DNA of 64,000 nt from Pseudoalteromonas viridis (GTDB lineage: Bacteria > Pseudomonadota > Gammaproteobacteria > Enterobacterales > Alteromonadaceae): positions 1,054,001-1,118,000 of the forward strand of contig NZ_CP072425.1 in NCBI RefSeq assembly GCF_017742995.1, in the 5' to 3' direction. A program made the position numbers and the translations under genes. Below the pieces are notes generated by a model, which was not told the origin of the DNA, searched no databases, and worked only from the letters and a program-made list of their open reading frames with translations. Each line of letters starts with the position of its first letter. Positions within the stretch are counted from its first letter, which is position 1. Shown here in pieces: positions 28,270 to 37,993 of this stretch.

Positions 28270-31200
28270 ATGTCTGATCTCAGCCACTTCTTTAAGTCAC
28301 TTAACCTGACACAAAAATTGATCTCGGCCTTTTTACTGGTTGCCCTGATCCCGACCGCCATCATCATCACCATGACCCTGATGCAATCATCCGACGCCAT
28401 GACCCGTCAGGTGTATGCCCAACTGGGCGCGGTAGGCGAAATTAAAGAAAGCGCCATAGAGCGTCATTTCAGCGGCGTACAGGACGAGCTGGTTTCACTG
28501 GCGGTAAACCCCTATGTGAAACAAGCCGCCACAGAGTTTATCCAGGCCTATGGCGAAGTCGATGATACCGTTGCCGTCCCAGCCAGCCTGCAAAGCTTTT
28601 ATCGCGACCAGTTTGCCCCCCGCTTTAAATCACTGAATGAGCAGGCCGCACCACCAGCGATATTGTTATCGGAATTGTCCCCTCAGGGGATCACGCTGCA
28701 AACCCGCTATCTGGCCGACAACCCGCACCCGCTGGGCGAAAAACTCAATCTGTTTAGCAGCGGGGCAGGCGATGCCTATGATCGGGTCCACCAGCAGCAC
28801 CATGCCTTCTTCAGTAAAATTGCCGAAGTCTACGAGTTTTACGATGTCTTTATCGTGGATAATCTGAGTGGCAATATCATTTACTCAGTGTACAAAGAGA
28901 GCGACTTTGCCACCTCTTTACTCTATGGCCCCTACGCACAAAGCAACATTGCCGAGGCTTTCAAGGCCGGGCGTGAATTAACCCGCGAAGGGGAAATCGC
29001 CTTTGTGGATTACCAGCAATACCTGCCTTCTTATAACGCCCCTGCCAGCTTTGTTGCTGCGCCACTGATCATCAATGGTCAGGCACCAGCCACCCTCATT
29101 GTTCAGCTTTCGATAGACGCCCTAAATGCCATTATGACAGAGCGTCAGGGATTGGGAGAAAGCGGCGAGACTTACCTGGTTGGCCCGGAAGGCCTGATGC
29201 GTTCTGACTCTTTTCTGGACCCGGTTCATCACTCAGTGACGGCCTCGTTTCGCCACCCGGACAAAGGCACAGTAAACACGGAAGCCTTCAAGCTGGCCAT
29301 GCAGGGACAGCAAGGACAAAAGGTGGTACTCGACTACAACGGTAACCCGGTGCTGTCGGCTTATACTTCGGTGGACATATTCAACGTGCGCTGGGCGTTA
29401 CTGGCAGAAATTGACGTAGCTGAGGCCTTTGCCCCGATCAATACCTTACGGACTCAGTTGCTAATAGTGCTGGGTGCTTGTGTGCTGATGATAGTGCTGG
29501 CTGCTTTCTGGTTTGCACGTACCCTGACCCGTCCGGTGCACGCACTGGTGAATACCATTCGCAAGGTAGAGCAAGAAGGCGACTTCGCGCTGCGCACTGA
29601 GATCAATACTCTGGACGAAATTGGTCGCTGTGGCCAGGCGTTTAACTCCCTGCTGGACGCCCTTCAGCTGTCTATTTCAGAAACCAATCGGGTGATGGAC
29701 CGGATGGCGGCCGGGCGCTTTGATGACAGGATCAGCGTGCCTTGTAAAGGCGAACTGGATAGCCTCAAACGCGCCACCAATGATTGCGCGCAGAGCCTGC
29801 AAAGTGCACTGAGCGACATAGGTCAGGTGATCCATGCCATGTCACAGGGCCAGTTTGATAAACAGCTGGAATCCGAGATGTGTGGCGATCTGGCCACCCT
29901 GAAATCCCATATCAACAGCTCAATGCACTCTATCAATGCCACCATGACGGAAATTGTCAGTGTAATGTCGGATATGGAGCAAGGCCATTTTCAGGGACAA
30001 GTTCAGGTTGAAGCGCAGGGCAGCCTGCAACAGCTCAAAGTGAGCGTGAACAACTCAGTGAGCAGCGTTGCCGGTGCCATTGATGGACTGGCAGCCATGA
30101 TGAGTGCGTTGCGTCAGGGCGACTTTAGCCAGCGCCTGGAATTACCACTGCGCGGCCAATTGGAAGAACTCAAAGAAGACACCAACTCCAGCGTACAAAA
30201 CCTGGCAGCCATTATTGAAGACATCGGCCATACCATGGCGGCGGTCAGTGAGGGCGACTTTAAACAGGCCGTCTCGACGCCCGCGCAGGGCCAGCTGGGG
30301 GAATTAAAAGAGCACATTAATGTGTCGGTACGCAGTGTCGACGAAGCCATCAGCGAAATTTCCTCAGTGATGATGGCCATCAGCCATGGCCGCTTCGATA
30401 GAACCATTAATTCGCCCATGCTGGGCCAGCTGGACACCCTCAAAGCCGATATCAATCATTCAGTGAATAACCTCAGTCGTGTGATTGAAGAGCTGGCCAG
30501 TGTGATGTCAGCCATGAGTCAGGGTGATTTTACCATTCAAATAGAATCCGACCTGCAGGGGCAGCTGTTACAACTCAAGCAAGACGTGAACACGTCGACC
30601 ACCACAGTTTCCGACGCCATCAATGAAGTTACCCGGGTGCTGGGAGCACTGGCCAAAGGACAGCTTAACGAGCAGATCAATGGCCACTATGAAGGTGTTT
30701 TTGAAACCCTGCAGCGCGATGTGAATGCCACCATTGCCAAACTGACCGAAGTGATTGAGGGGATCCAGTATGCGGCAGGCCAGGTTACGCAAAGTGATGG
30801 TGAAATTGCCGCCAGCAACACCGAGATCAGCCAGCGCACTGAAGAGCAGGCAGCTAACCTGGAAGAAGCCAGTGCCAGCACCGGTCACATGCTGGAGGAG
30901 CTGACTCTGGTGGCCAAACAATCCGGCACCGCCGTGGAGCTGGCCAGCAATGCCGAGACCATCGCCAAAGAAGGTGGCTCGCTGTCGCAGGACACGGTCG
31001 CTGCCATTGGTGAAGTCAACCGGGCCAGCAAAGACATCAACGAAATAGTGTCAGTGATTGATGCACTGGCGTTCCAGACCAACTTGCTGGCCCTGAACGC
31101 CGCCGTCGAGGCCGCCCGGGCCGGCGAAAATGGTCGTGGCTTTGCGGTGGTTGCCAACGAAGTGCGCGAGCTCGCCGGTCGCAGTGCCGCCTCTGCTAAG

Positions 31201-31578
31201 CAAATTAAAGAGATCATTGCCAACAGCAACGAGAAAGTGGAACAAGGCACCCAGCTGGCAAATGATTCGGGTGATAAGCTCAATCAAATAGTCGAAGCCG
31301 TTGCCGATGTCAGTCAGAACATAGTGAAAATCAATATGTCGACCACCACACAGCAACAGTCAATCAAAGAGGTAGATATCGTGGTGCAACGCCTCACCGA
31401 CCTAATTCAGGAAAACTCGGCCATCACGGAAGAAACCATGGCTGCGGCGAGACAAATGGCGGAGCAAGCCAATGCAATGCGTGAACTGCTGGGCTATTTT
31501 GAAATTGCGTCACATCCGCAAAGCGCCTCAGCACAGCCCGAGCAGGAATTACTGATCCACAGTTACAACGCCTCATAG
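28270..31578 (+). CDS. Methyl-accepting chemotaxis protein with poly-HAMP array
   Basis: A 1102-residue chemoreceptor. TM1 is at about 15-37. A large periplasmic dCache-type sensor (about 40-395) ends with the [18 protein letters not shown] signature. TM2 is at about 397-416, followed by a canonical HAMP. Then come eight repeats of about 46 residues (about 475-835), each with a phrase like AMSQGDF and a later GQL..LK.D.N.S, an array of HAMP-like units. The cytoplasmic signalling hairpin (about 835-1080) has the tip [22 protein letters not shown] before ATG 28270 supports the start over one 17 codons upstream. Ligand unknown. Confidence 0.92.
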   Translation: MSDLSHFFKSLNLTQKLISAFLLVALIPTAIIITMTLMQSSDAMTRQVYAQLGAVGEIKESAIERHFSGVQDELVSLAVNPYVKQAATEFIQAYGEVDDTVAVPASLQSFYRDQFAPRFKSLNEQAAPPAILLSELSPQGITLQTRYLADNPHPLGEKLNLFSSGAGDAYDRVHQQHHAFFSKIAEVYEFYDVFIVDNLSGNIIYSVYKESDFATSLLYGPYAQSNIAEAFKAGRELTREGEIAFVDYQQYLPSYNAPASFVAAPLIINGQAPATLIVQLSIDALNAIMTERQGLGESGETYLVGPEGLMRSDSFLDPVHHSVTASFRHPDKGTVNTEAFKLAMQGQQGQKVVLDYNGNPVLSAYTSVDIFNVRWALLAEIDVAEAFAPINTLRTQLLIVLGACVLMIVLAAFWFARTLTRPVHALVNTIRKVEQEGDFALRTEINTLDEIGRCGQAFNSLLDALQLSISETNRVMDRMAAGRFDDRISVPCKGELDSLKRATNDCAQSLQSALSDIGQVIHAMSQGQFDKQLESEMCGDLATLKSHINSSMHSINATMTEIVSVMSDMEQGHFQGQVQVEAQGSLQQLKVSVNNSVSSVAGAIDGLAAMMSALRQGDFSQRLELPLRGQLEELKEDTNSSVQNLAAIIEDIGHTMAAVSEGDFKQAVSTPAQGQLGELKEHINVSVRSVDEAISEISSVMMAISHGRFDRTINSPMLGQLDTLKADINHSVNNLSRVIEELASVMSAMSQGDFTIQIESDLQGQLLQLKQDVNTSTTTVSDAINEVTRVLGALAKGQLNEQINGHYEGVFETLQRDVNATIAKLTEVIEGIQYAAGQVTQSDGEIAASNTEISQRTEEQAANLEEASASTGHMLEELTLVAKQSGTAVELASNAETIAKEGGSLSQDTVAAIGEVNRASKDINEIVSVIDALAFQTNLLALNAAVEAARAGENGRGFAVVANEVRELAGRSAASAKQIKEIIANSNEKVEQGTQLANDSGDKLNQIVEAVADVSQNIVKINMSTTTQQQSIKEVDIVVQRLTDLIQENSAITEETMAAARQMAEQANAMRELLGYFEIASHPQSASAQPEQELLIHSYNAS

Positions 31579-31641
31579 ACCCGCATCAGGGTAAGCGCTA
31601 CGACAGCGCGCCGAAGTCTTCAGCGCGCTGTGTACAATGGC

Positions 31642-32427
31642 TTATTGCAAGGCAAATGCATCGGCATCGAGATGGGCGGGAAAGCCCTGCTTAAAAGCCT
31701 CCAGCGGCGCTTTTTCCAGGTTCACCACCAGCACATCAGCTTGATTATCCGGGGCACTTGCCAGTAAGGCGCCGGTAAAATCATAGGCCGCCGTGCCACC
31801 ATTGTGCGCCGTGCCATAACCGTCATCCCCAACCCGATTACAACCCACTACATAACACTGATTTTCAATCGCCCTGGCCTGCAATAGCGTATCCCAGATG
31901 CGACGGCGAGCAGCAGGCCAGTTGGCCACATTGATCATGAGGTCATAGTCATTGCGGTTACGCTGGAATACTGGAAAACGCAGGTCGTAACACACCTGAG
32001 GTAAGATCCGAAAGCCATTGACCTCGAACACCACCCGCTCCTGTCCGGCAATCACATGCTCTCCCTCTTTGCCCAGACAAAACAAATGGCGCTTATCGTA
32101 ATGGCGCACTGTGCCATCCGGCCAGCACCAGTAGAAACGATTGGCTTTTTTCTCACCCTGTGCGACTAACACGCTGCCTGCTACAACCGCCTGCCAGCGC
32201 TGTGCCTGACGCTGCAAAAAAGCCAGTGCCTCGCCGTGATGTGGCGATTCTGCACAAGGCTCCGCCAGCGCAAAACCGGTTGCAAAGGTTTCCGGTAACA
32301 CAATCAAATCGCAGCCGCTGAGCTGCGCCTGTTGGGCACTCAGCTGCGCATCCAGCTGAGCAAAATTGTGCTCAGGTGCCAGCCACTCAATGGCCTGCTG
32401 CACCAGAGCGACGGTTAAAGTTGACAT
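31642..32427 (-). CDS. yafV: Omega-amidase (nitrilase superfamily, YafV-type)
   Basis: A 261-residue carbon-nitrogen hydrolase with the Glu-Lys-Cys triad in VLPETFATGF, YDKRHLF and QVCYDLRFP. YafV-type enzymes hydrolyse alpha-ketoglutaramate, the by-product of glutamine-dependent transamination. Its start overlaps the methionine aminotransferase stop by 13 bp. That aminotransferase makes methionine from KMTB using glutamine, so the pair would complete and drive the last step of methionine salvage. The function is well supported by both motif and context. Confidence 0.88.
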   Translation of the reverse strand: MSTLTVALVQQAIEWLAPEHNFAQLDAQLSAQQAQLSGCDLIVLPETFATGFALAEPCAESPHHGEALAFLQRQAQRWQAVVAGSVLVAQGEKKANRFYWCWPDGTVRHYDKRHLFCLGKEGEHVIAGQERVVFEVNGFRILPQVCYDLRFPVFQRNRNDYDLMINVANWPAARRRIWDTLLQARAIENQCYVVGCNRVGDDGYGTAHNGGTAAYDFTGALLASAPDNQADVLVVNLEKAPLEAFKQGFPAHLDADAFALQ

Positions 32428-33554
32428 AATCGCTTCGCCGCCTCCAGTAAGGTGTTATCTTCTTTGGCAAAACACAAACGGATCACTTTATCTGAGCTAC
32501 CGTGTGCATAAAACACACTGAGCGGAATAGCGGCAACGCCGATGGCCTCGACCAGATAATCACAAAAGCCGACATCATCCAGTGACGAAATGGCGCTGTA
32601 ATCCAGCAACAGGAAGTAGCTGCCCTCGCTGGGTAGAATAGTAAATCGACTGCCTTGTAGTGCCTCAATCAGCAGATCGCGCTTATGCTGGTAGAAATCA
32701 GCCAGTGCATCCACGTGCTCCGGCTCTTCATTAAGCATATCAGCCAACGCCAGCTGCGCCGGTGTAAAGCAAGAGAAAGTCACATACTGATGAATTTTAC
32801 GGAACTCACTGGTGAGTGCCTCAGGCGCAATACAATACCCCAGCTTCCAGCCAGTGCAATGGAAGGTTTTACCAAAGCTGGCCACCACCATGGCGCGCGC
32901 TGCCAGCACAGGGTCACGCAGTGCGCTTAAGTGTGGCTGCGCATCAAAGGTGATGTGTTCATACACCTCGTCACTGATCACGTACAGGTCATACTCGACC
33001 ACCAGAGCTTGCAGTGCCGCCATATCAGCAGCCTTTAATGTCTTGGCACTGGGGTTGTGGGGTGTATTGATAATAATCGCACGCGTTTTTGTCGTCACAG
33101 CGGCTGCAACTTGCTGCCAGTCAATCCGGTAATCGGGGGAGCGCAGCGCGATATGCACACTGCGACCACCGGCCAGTTCAATGGCGGGCGCATATGAATC
33201 GTACGCCGGGTCAAACACGATGACTTCATCTCCCGGACGCACCAGCGTCTGAATGGCTACAAACAGAGCCTCCGTGGCCCCGGCGGTGACAGTCACCTGA
33301 GCCGCAGCATCAATTTGAGCACCATATTTACGCTCTGCCAGCAGCGCTATCTGCTGCTGTAAAGCCGGTGCACCTGGCGACGGCGCATACTGATTCATAC
33401 CCGCCTGAACATGCTGAGTCAGGCGCAGTTTCAGGCGCTCCGGGGCATCAAATTCAGGGAAACCCTGCGACAAATTCAGTGCGCCATGCTGGTTAGCCAG
33501 CGCGGTCATCTTAGAGAAAATACTGGTGCCTACATGAGGTAATTTGCTTTCCAC
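32415..33554 (-). CDS. ybdL: Methionine (KMTB) aminotransferase, YbdL-type
   Basis: A 379-residue class I PLP aminotransferase. It has NLSQGFPEFD near the N-terminus, the GATEALF and NTPHNPSAK motifs, the PLP-binding Lys in SFGKTFHCTGWKLGY and the C-terminal Arg region IRLCFAKED. In the salvage pathway it converts 4-methylthio-2-oxobutyrate to methionine. The frame is open further upstream, but GTG 33554 has GAGG 8 bases before it and gives the family's length; upstream starts would run into the mtnB promoter. Divergent from mtnB across a MetJ-like operator. Confidence 0.88.
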   Translation of the reverse strand: MESKLPHVGTSIFSKMTALANQHGALNLSQGFPEFDAPERLKLRLTQHVQAGMNQYAPSPGAPALQQQIALLAERKYGAQIDAAAQVTVTAGATEALFVAIQTLVRPGDEVIVFDPAYDSYAPAIELAGGRSVHIALRSPDYRIDWQQVAAAVTTKTRAIIINTPHNPSAKTLKAADMAALQALVVEYDLYVISDEVYEHITFDAQPHLSALRDPVLAARAMVVASFGKTFHCTGWKLGYCIAPEALTSEFRKIHQYVTFSCFTPAQLALADMLNEEPEHVDALADFYQHKRDLLIEALQGSRFTILPSEGSYFLLLDYSAISSLDDVGFCDYLVEAIGVAAIPLSVFYAHGSSDKVIRLCFAKEDNTLLEAAKRLCQL

Positions 33555-33614
33555 GACCAAGTCCTCGTTTGTATGTGGTGTAACGGCCAAAGCGATGCTA
33601 TCATTGCAGCAAAT

Positions 33615-33630
33615 AGAAGTATAGCCGTCT
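33615..33630. promoter_or_regulatory. Two tandem MetJ-like boxes between ybdL and mtnB
   Basis: AGAAGTAT and AGCCGTCT lie directly next to each other. They match the MetJ consensus AGACGTCT at 6 and 7 of 8 positions. MetJ binds at least two adjacent 8-bp boxes. The site lies in the divergent region and could repress both genes when SAM is high. A metJ gene is not in the window. Confidence 0.55.
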
Positions 33631-33667
33631 AAAATTATCCACGATGTTATTCGTGAGAGGTAAGCGT

Positions 33668-34282
33668 ATGCAATCAGCACAAGCGAAACATGCTCTCATA
33701 GACGCCGGACGTTGGCTCAGCGCACAAGGCTGGGTGCCGGCAACCGGAGGCAATTTTTCCATTAGAACAGAGCAAGGCTTTGTTGTCACGGCCAGTGGTC
33801 ATGACAAAGGCGCACTGCAACCCGAGCACTTTCTGGAGTTTGATGCCCGGGGCTCACACATCAGTGGCGCCGGTAAACCCTCAGCTGAGACCGACCTGCA
33901 CCTGGCTCTGTATGCGCTCAGCCCTGACACCCACTGCATCTTACATACCCACTCCGTAGCCGCGACCGTGTTATCACGCCTGACTGAGCCACACAGCCTG
34001 GAGATCAGTGGCTACGAAATGCAAAAAGCACTCAATGGCTTCACCAGTCATCTTGAAGCGCTGGCGATCCCCGTGTTCGATAACGATCAGGATATTCCCG
34101 CCCTGGCACGCCGGGTGACGGAGTACCATTCTCACACCCCGATCCGCCATGGGGTATTGATCCGCGGCCATGGGCTGTATGCCATGGGCGCAGATATGAG
34201 CGAAACTCGTCGTCATATCGAAGCACTGGAGTTTTTGTTTAACTGCGAACTGACGCGCCGACAACTGGAAAAAAACGCATGA
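33668..34282 (+). CDS. mtnB: Methylthioribulose-1-phosphate dehydratase MtnB
   Basis: A 204-residue class II aldolase-fold Zn enzyme that dehydrates 5-methylthioribulose-1-phosphate in methionine salvage. The metal ligands are in HTHSVAA and RGHGLYAMG; WVPATGGNFSIR and SGHDKG are family motifs. GAGAGG 7 bases upstream selects ATG 33668 over one 8 codons earlier. It overlaps mtnC by the ATGA junction and starts the mtnB-mtnC-mtnD operon. Confidence 0.94.
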   Translation: MQSAQAKHALIDAGRWLSAQGWVPATGGNFSIRTEQGFVVTASGHDKGALQPEHFLEFDARGSHISGAGKPSAETDLHLALYALSPDTHCILHTHSVAATVLSRLTEPHSLEISGYEMQKALNGFTSHLEALAIPVFDNDQDIPALARRVTEYHSHTPIRHGVLIRGHGLYAMGADMSETRRHIEALEFLFNCELTRRQLEKNA

Positions 34283-34965
34283 TCAAAGCCATTCTGACCG
34301 ATATAGAAGGCACTATTACGCGCATCTCTTTTGTTAAAGAGATCCTGTTTCCCTATGCTGCTGACAAGCTGCCCGAATTCGTGACGCAACACGCCGACAC
34401 CCCAGAAGTTCGTACGCAGCTGGATGCCGTGCGCACTGAACTGGGCGAGCCGCAGGCCTCGCTGGAACGCGTGATAACGTCACTGCTCAACTGGATAGCC
34501 GAAGATAAGAAAATTACTTCGCTGAAGCAACTGCAAGGCATGATCTGGCAATATGGCTATCAGAACGGCGATTTTACCGGCCATATCTATCCGGATGCAT
34601 ACCAGTTTTTGTGTGCCGAGCATGATGCGGGAAAAGCACTCTATGTTTACTCTTCCGGCTCGGTACAGGCGCAGCAACTGCTGTTTGCCCATTCAGACTA
34701 TGGCGATATGCGACCCATGTTCAGCGGTTATTTTGATACCCGGGTGGGTGCCAAACAGCAACCCGAAGCCTATCAGACCATTGTCAGCCAGCTCTCCTTT
34801 GCAGCGCATGAAATACTCTTTCTGAGCGACGTCGTAGCCGAGCTGGATGCAGCTAAAGCCGCTGGTATGCAAACCCTGCAATTGTGGCGTGACGGACAGC
34901 CACGCGCCCAGGCGCATCCTTTTATAGAAGATTTCAGCCAATATCATGCACAGGAGTCACAATGA
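34279..34965 (+). CDS. mtnC: Enolase-phosphatase MtnC (E1)
   Basis: A 228-residue HAD-family bifunctional enzyme that enolises and dephosphorylates 2,3-diketo-5-methylthiopentyl-1-phosphate to the acireductone. The nucleophile motif is LTDIEGTITRISFVKE, with VYSSGSVQAQ as motif II and LFLSDVVAELDAA as motif IV. ATGA overlaps on both sides couple it to mtnB and mtnD. Confidence 0.95.
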   Translation: MIKAILTDIEGTITRISFVKEILFPYAADKLPEFVTQHADTPEVRTQLDAVRTELGEPQASLERVITSLLNWIAEDKKITSLKQLQGMIWQYGYQNGDFTGHIYPDAYQFLCAEHDAGKALYVYSSGSVQAQQLLFAHSDYGDMRPMFSGYFDTRVGAKQQPEAYQTIVSQLSFAAHEILFLSDVVAELDAAKAAGMQTLQLWRDGQPRAQAHPFIEDFSQYHAQESQ

Positions 34966-35504
34966 GCCAGTTAAGCGTTTTTCATGAAGATCACCCGGAT
35001 AACCTTGAGTTCCACACTGAAACACATGACCAGATAGCCGCTACACTGGCACAAGTCGGTGTCCGCTTTGAGCAATGGCAGGCCGCTTATGAGATAAGCC
35101 AGGCGACCTCACACGAAGATATTCTTGCCGCCTATGAGCAGGATATTACACGCCTGAAAGTCCAGGATGGCTATCAGACCGTGGATGTGATCTCCTTGCC
35201 TAAAGGTCATCCCGACGCGCCCGTTATGCGCCAGAAGTTTCTCTTTGAGCACACCCACAGTGAAGATGAAGTACGTTTCTTTGTCCAGGGTCAGGGATTA
35301 TTTTGCCTGCATATCGGTGAGCGGGTTTATCAGATATTGTGCCAGCAGGGCGACTTGATCTCAGTACCTGCCAACACGCCACACTGGTTTGATATGGGCA
35401 GCGATCCCGAGTTTACGGCGATCCGGCTGTTCAATAATGAGCAGGGCTGGGTGGCACAAAGCACCGACAACCCCATCGCTGAGCGCTTCCCGTTACTGGG
35501 TTAA
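34962..35504 (+). CDS. mtnD: Acireductone dioxygenase MtnD
   Basis: A 180-residue cupin enzyme that oxidises the acireductone to KMTB and formate (Fe form), or to a methylthiopropionate product with Ni. The metal site is HTHSEDEVRFFVQGQG with the later His in PHWFDMG. It is the last gene of mtnBCD and converges with mtnA 23 bp away. Confidence 0.95.
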   Translation: MSQLSVFHEDHPDNLEFHTETHDQIAATLAQVGVRFEQWQAAYEISQATSHEDILAAYEQDITRLKVQDGYQTVDVISLPKGHPDAPVMRQKFLFEHTHSEDEVRFFVQGQGLFCLHIGERVYQILCQQGDLISVPANTPHWFDMGSDPEFTAIRLFNNEQGWVAQSTDNPIAERFPLLG

Positions 35505-35527
35505 AGCGTTCGTCCGGCACGGTGTAT

Positions 35528-36550
35528 TCAAGCCGTGCCTAATCTCCCTGTCGCAACGTCCTGCGGATAAAAAATGCCCGTGTCCAGCACCCAGGCCGTG
35601 ATCAGTGCAGCCGGCGTGACATCAAAAGCCGGGTTGTATACTTTAGCCCCCTTTGGTGCCCACTGGCAGCTGCCAAAGCTACCACTTACCCCGGTTACCT
35701 CGCCCTCTGCGCGTTGCTCAATCGGAATATCCCCCCCCGAGGCACAGCTCATATCCAGAGTCGTGACCGGCGCGACCACATAAAAAGGGATGTTATGGTA
35801 ATGCGCCAGTACAGCCAGGTTGTAAGTGCCGACTTTATTGGCAAAGTCACCGTTTGCCGCAATGCGATCGGCACCAACAAAAATTTTGTCTACTTTACCC
35901 GCCGCCATCAGGCTGGCCGCCATATTATCGCAGAGCAGCGTATAGGGGATCTGCCACTGTGCCAGCTCATAGGCAGTCAGGCGACCGCCTTGCAGCAATG
36001 GCCGGGTTTCATCCACCCAGATGTGAATATCGCCATGCTGACGAGCTGCATGATGGATCACGCCCAGTGCGGTACCCACGCCGGCAGTGGCCAGCGCCCC
36101 GGTATTACAGTGCGTCAGGATATTATCGCCAGGCTCGACCAGTGTCGCACCCAATGTGGCCATCCGGTCGCATAAGGCACAATCCTCCTCAAACAAGCGC
36201 TCAGCTTCGGCAATCACCGCGCGAACATACTCGTGTTGCTGTAATGCCGTGCGCAGACAACGCATGCAGTGCATCAAGTTTACCGCCGTCGGGCGAGTGG
36301 CTTCCAGCTCATCAATCGCCTCGCTAAGCTGTGCTTTACTGTGGCCCTGCTGCGCCAGATACGCAACCAGCAGGCTGGCAGCCAGCCCAATCAAAGGGGC
36401 CCCGCGCACTTTCAGTGTCAGGATCAGCGATTTCATCTGTGCGACGCTCTCGCAGTGATGCCATGTTTCTTCATGTGGCAGTAAATACTGGTCCAAAACC
36501 TGAACCTTGCCCGCTTGGTACTTCAGACTCCGTGCGACTAACTCTTTCAA
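35528..36550 (-). CDS. mtnA: Methylthioribose-1-phosphate isomerase MtnA
   Basis: A 340-residue eIF2B-alpha-like isomerase that converts methylthioribose-1-phosphate to the ribulose form. The catalytic Cys is in [12 protein letters not shown] and the catalytic Asp in [26 protein letters not shown] is the N-terminal family motif. Divergent from mtnK over a MetJ-like operator. Confidence 0.95.
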   Translation of the reverse strand: MKELVARSLKYQAGKVQVLDQYLLPHEETWHHCESVAQMKSLILTLKVRGAPLIGLAASLLVAYLAQQGHSKAQLSEAIDELEATRPTAVNLMHCMRCLRTALQQHEYVRAVIAEAERLFEEDCALCDRMATLGATLVEPGDNILTHCNTGALATAGVGTALGVIHHAARQHGDIHIWVDETRPLLQGGRLTAYELAQWQIPYTLLCDNMAASLMAAGKVDKIFVGADRIAANGDFANKVGTYNLAVLAHYHNIPFYVVAPVTTLDMSCASGGDIPIEQRAEGEVTGVSGSFGSCQWAPKGAKVYNPAFDVTPAALITAWVLDTGIFYPQDVATGRLGTA

Positions 36551-36659
36551 TGTTGCTTACTCCGCTGTGATCCTGGTTATTGCCCATGCCCATCCGCTGC
36601 CGACCAGCGCACTGTGTGACTTGTCCGGTTACTGGATCAGACCCGACCATTCTACATCA

Positions 36660-36699
36660 AGATCTAAAGATGTATAGACTTCCAAACGTTTGAAGGTAT
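36660..36699. promoter_or_regulatory. Tandem MetJ-like boxes between mtnA and mtnK
   Basis: Consecutive 8-bp units in phase resemble AGACGTCT: AGATCTAA (36660), AGATGTAT (36668), AGACTTCC (36676), AAACGTTT (36684) and GAAGGTAT (36692). The three central boxes match at about 5-6 of 8 positions each. In-phase tandem repetition is the hallmark of MetJ operators. The site is placed to control mtnA and mtnK together. Confidence 0.55.
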
Positions 36700-36738
36700 A
36701 GAATGCTGATCTAATTTTATTCTATGTGGATGATCCGG

Positions 36739-37941
36739 ATGAGTGCTTATCAGGCGTTTGACAATGAAAAGGCCATTGAATACATCAATACGCTGGGGGG
36801 GATGTTCCCACCCGACGCAAAACTGAGCTGCTATGAATTTGGCGATGGCAACCTGAACCTGGTTTTTCGCATCACCGATCAGCATCAGCGCAGTGTGATC
36901 CTCAAACAGGCCCTGCCATATGCCCGCTGCGTAGGAGAAAGCTGGCCATTGACACTGGACCGGGCACGTATTGAAGCCAGTGCCTTACGTCGCCACGGCG
37001 AGGTGTGTCCGGACCATACCGTTCAGGTGCTGCACCATGACAGTGAACAGGCCGTCACCATACTGGAGGATCTGGGTCATCTGAGCATCTTGCGCACTGA
37101 ACTCAACGCCGGGCGCACTTTTACCAACCTGGGCCGGGATGTCGCACGTTACCTGGCCACCACCAGTTTTTATCACAGCGATTTTTATCTCACCCCGGGA
37201 GACAAAAAAGCGCTGGTCCAGTCTTTTACCAATCCACAGCTATGTGCTATCACCGAAGAGCTGTTTTTTGATGACCCGTATCTGGGCTCAGAGCGTAACC
37301 ACTACCCGGAGGAACTACACGGTGAGGTCGACAAACTACGCCAAAACGCGGCACTGAAGCTGGCCATTGCCCGACTCAAGCAAGGCTTTCTGTCGTCACC
37401 ACAGGCACTGTTACATGGCGATGCGCACAGCGGCAGTCTGTTTGTTGATGACACAACAACTAAGTTTATCGACCCGGAGTTTGCCTTTTTCGGACCCATT
37501 GGCTTCGACTTAGGATCTTTTATTGGTAATCTGCTGCTTAATTTCTGTGCCCAGCACGGTCGCATCAGTGAAGCGTCAAAACGTCGCGATATGCATACCT
37601 ACCTGCTGCGCACCATAGATATCTGTTTGAGTGAGTTTGAGCGGCAGTGGCTCGATTTGTGTGCACAACATGGCAGCGACGGTACACTGCAAGTCGCAGG
37701 CTATGCAGAACACTTTGTGCGTGGCATTTTACAAGATGCCATTGGCTATTGTGGCAGCGAAATGATCCGCCGCACCATAGGTCTGGCCCATGTCAGCGAT
37801 CTGGATGAGATTGAAGATACCGAGGCGCGGTTGCGCGCTCAGCGACTGGCGCTGGAAGTCGGGCAGCAGCTGATCCTGCACGCCCGTAGCTGTCAAAGTA
37901 AAAACGCCTGCTACCAGCTGATCATCAGCGTATTGCAGTAA
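36739..37941 (+). CDS. mtnK: S-methyl-5-thioribose kinase MtnK
   Basis: A 400-residue kinase of the aminoglycoside-phosphotransferase/choline-kinase fold that phosphorylates methylthioribose, the entry step of this salvage route. It shows GDGNLNLVF (nucleotide loop), KQALPYARCVGESWPLT, the catalytic LLHGDAHSGSL and the metal-binding IDPEFAFFGPIGFDLG. Five extra codons upstream (ATG 36724) are possible; MSAYQAF at 36739 matches the N-terminus I know from Klebsiella MtnK. The enzyme producing methylthioribose (mtnN/mtnP) is not in the window. Confidence 0.93.
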   Translation: MSAYQAFDNEKAIEYINTLGGMFPPDAKLSCYEFGDGNLNLVFRITDQHQRSVILKQALPYARCVGESWPLTLDRARIEASALRRHGEVCPDHTVQVLHHDSEQAVTILEDLGHLSILRTELNAGRTFTNLGRDVARYLATTSFYHSDFYLTPGDKKALVQSFTNPQLCAITEELFFDDPYLGSERNHYPEELHGEVDKLRQNAALKLAIARLKQGFLSSPQALLHGDAHSGSLFVDDTTTKFIDPEFAFFGPIGFDLGSFIGNLLLNFCAQHGRISEASKRRDMHTYLLRTIDICLSEFERQWLDLCAQHGSDGTLQVAGYAEHFVRGILQDAIGYCGSEMIRRTIGLAHVSDLDEIEDTEARLRAQRLALEVGQQLILHARSCQSKNACYQLIISVLQ

Positions 37942-37993
37942 CATGTATAAGATCCAACCCAGGCCTGCGGCTCAGGGTTGGATCCGACTGCGG

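Noticed and set aside
30568..31356. Long frames antisense to the chemoreceptor signalling domain
   Set aside because: They arise from the biased codon pattern of the repeated heptads on the coding strand; no signals support them.
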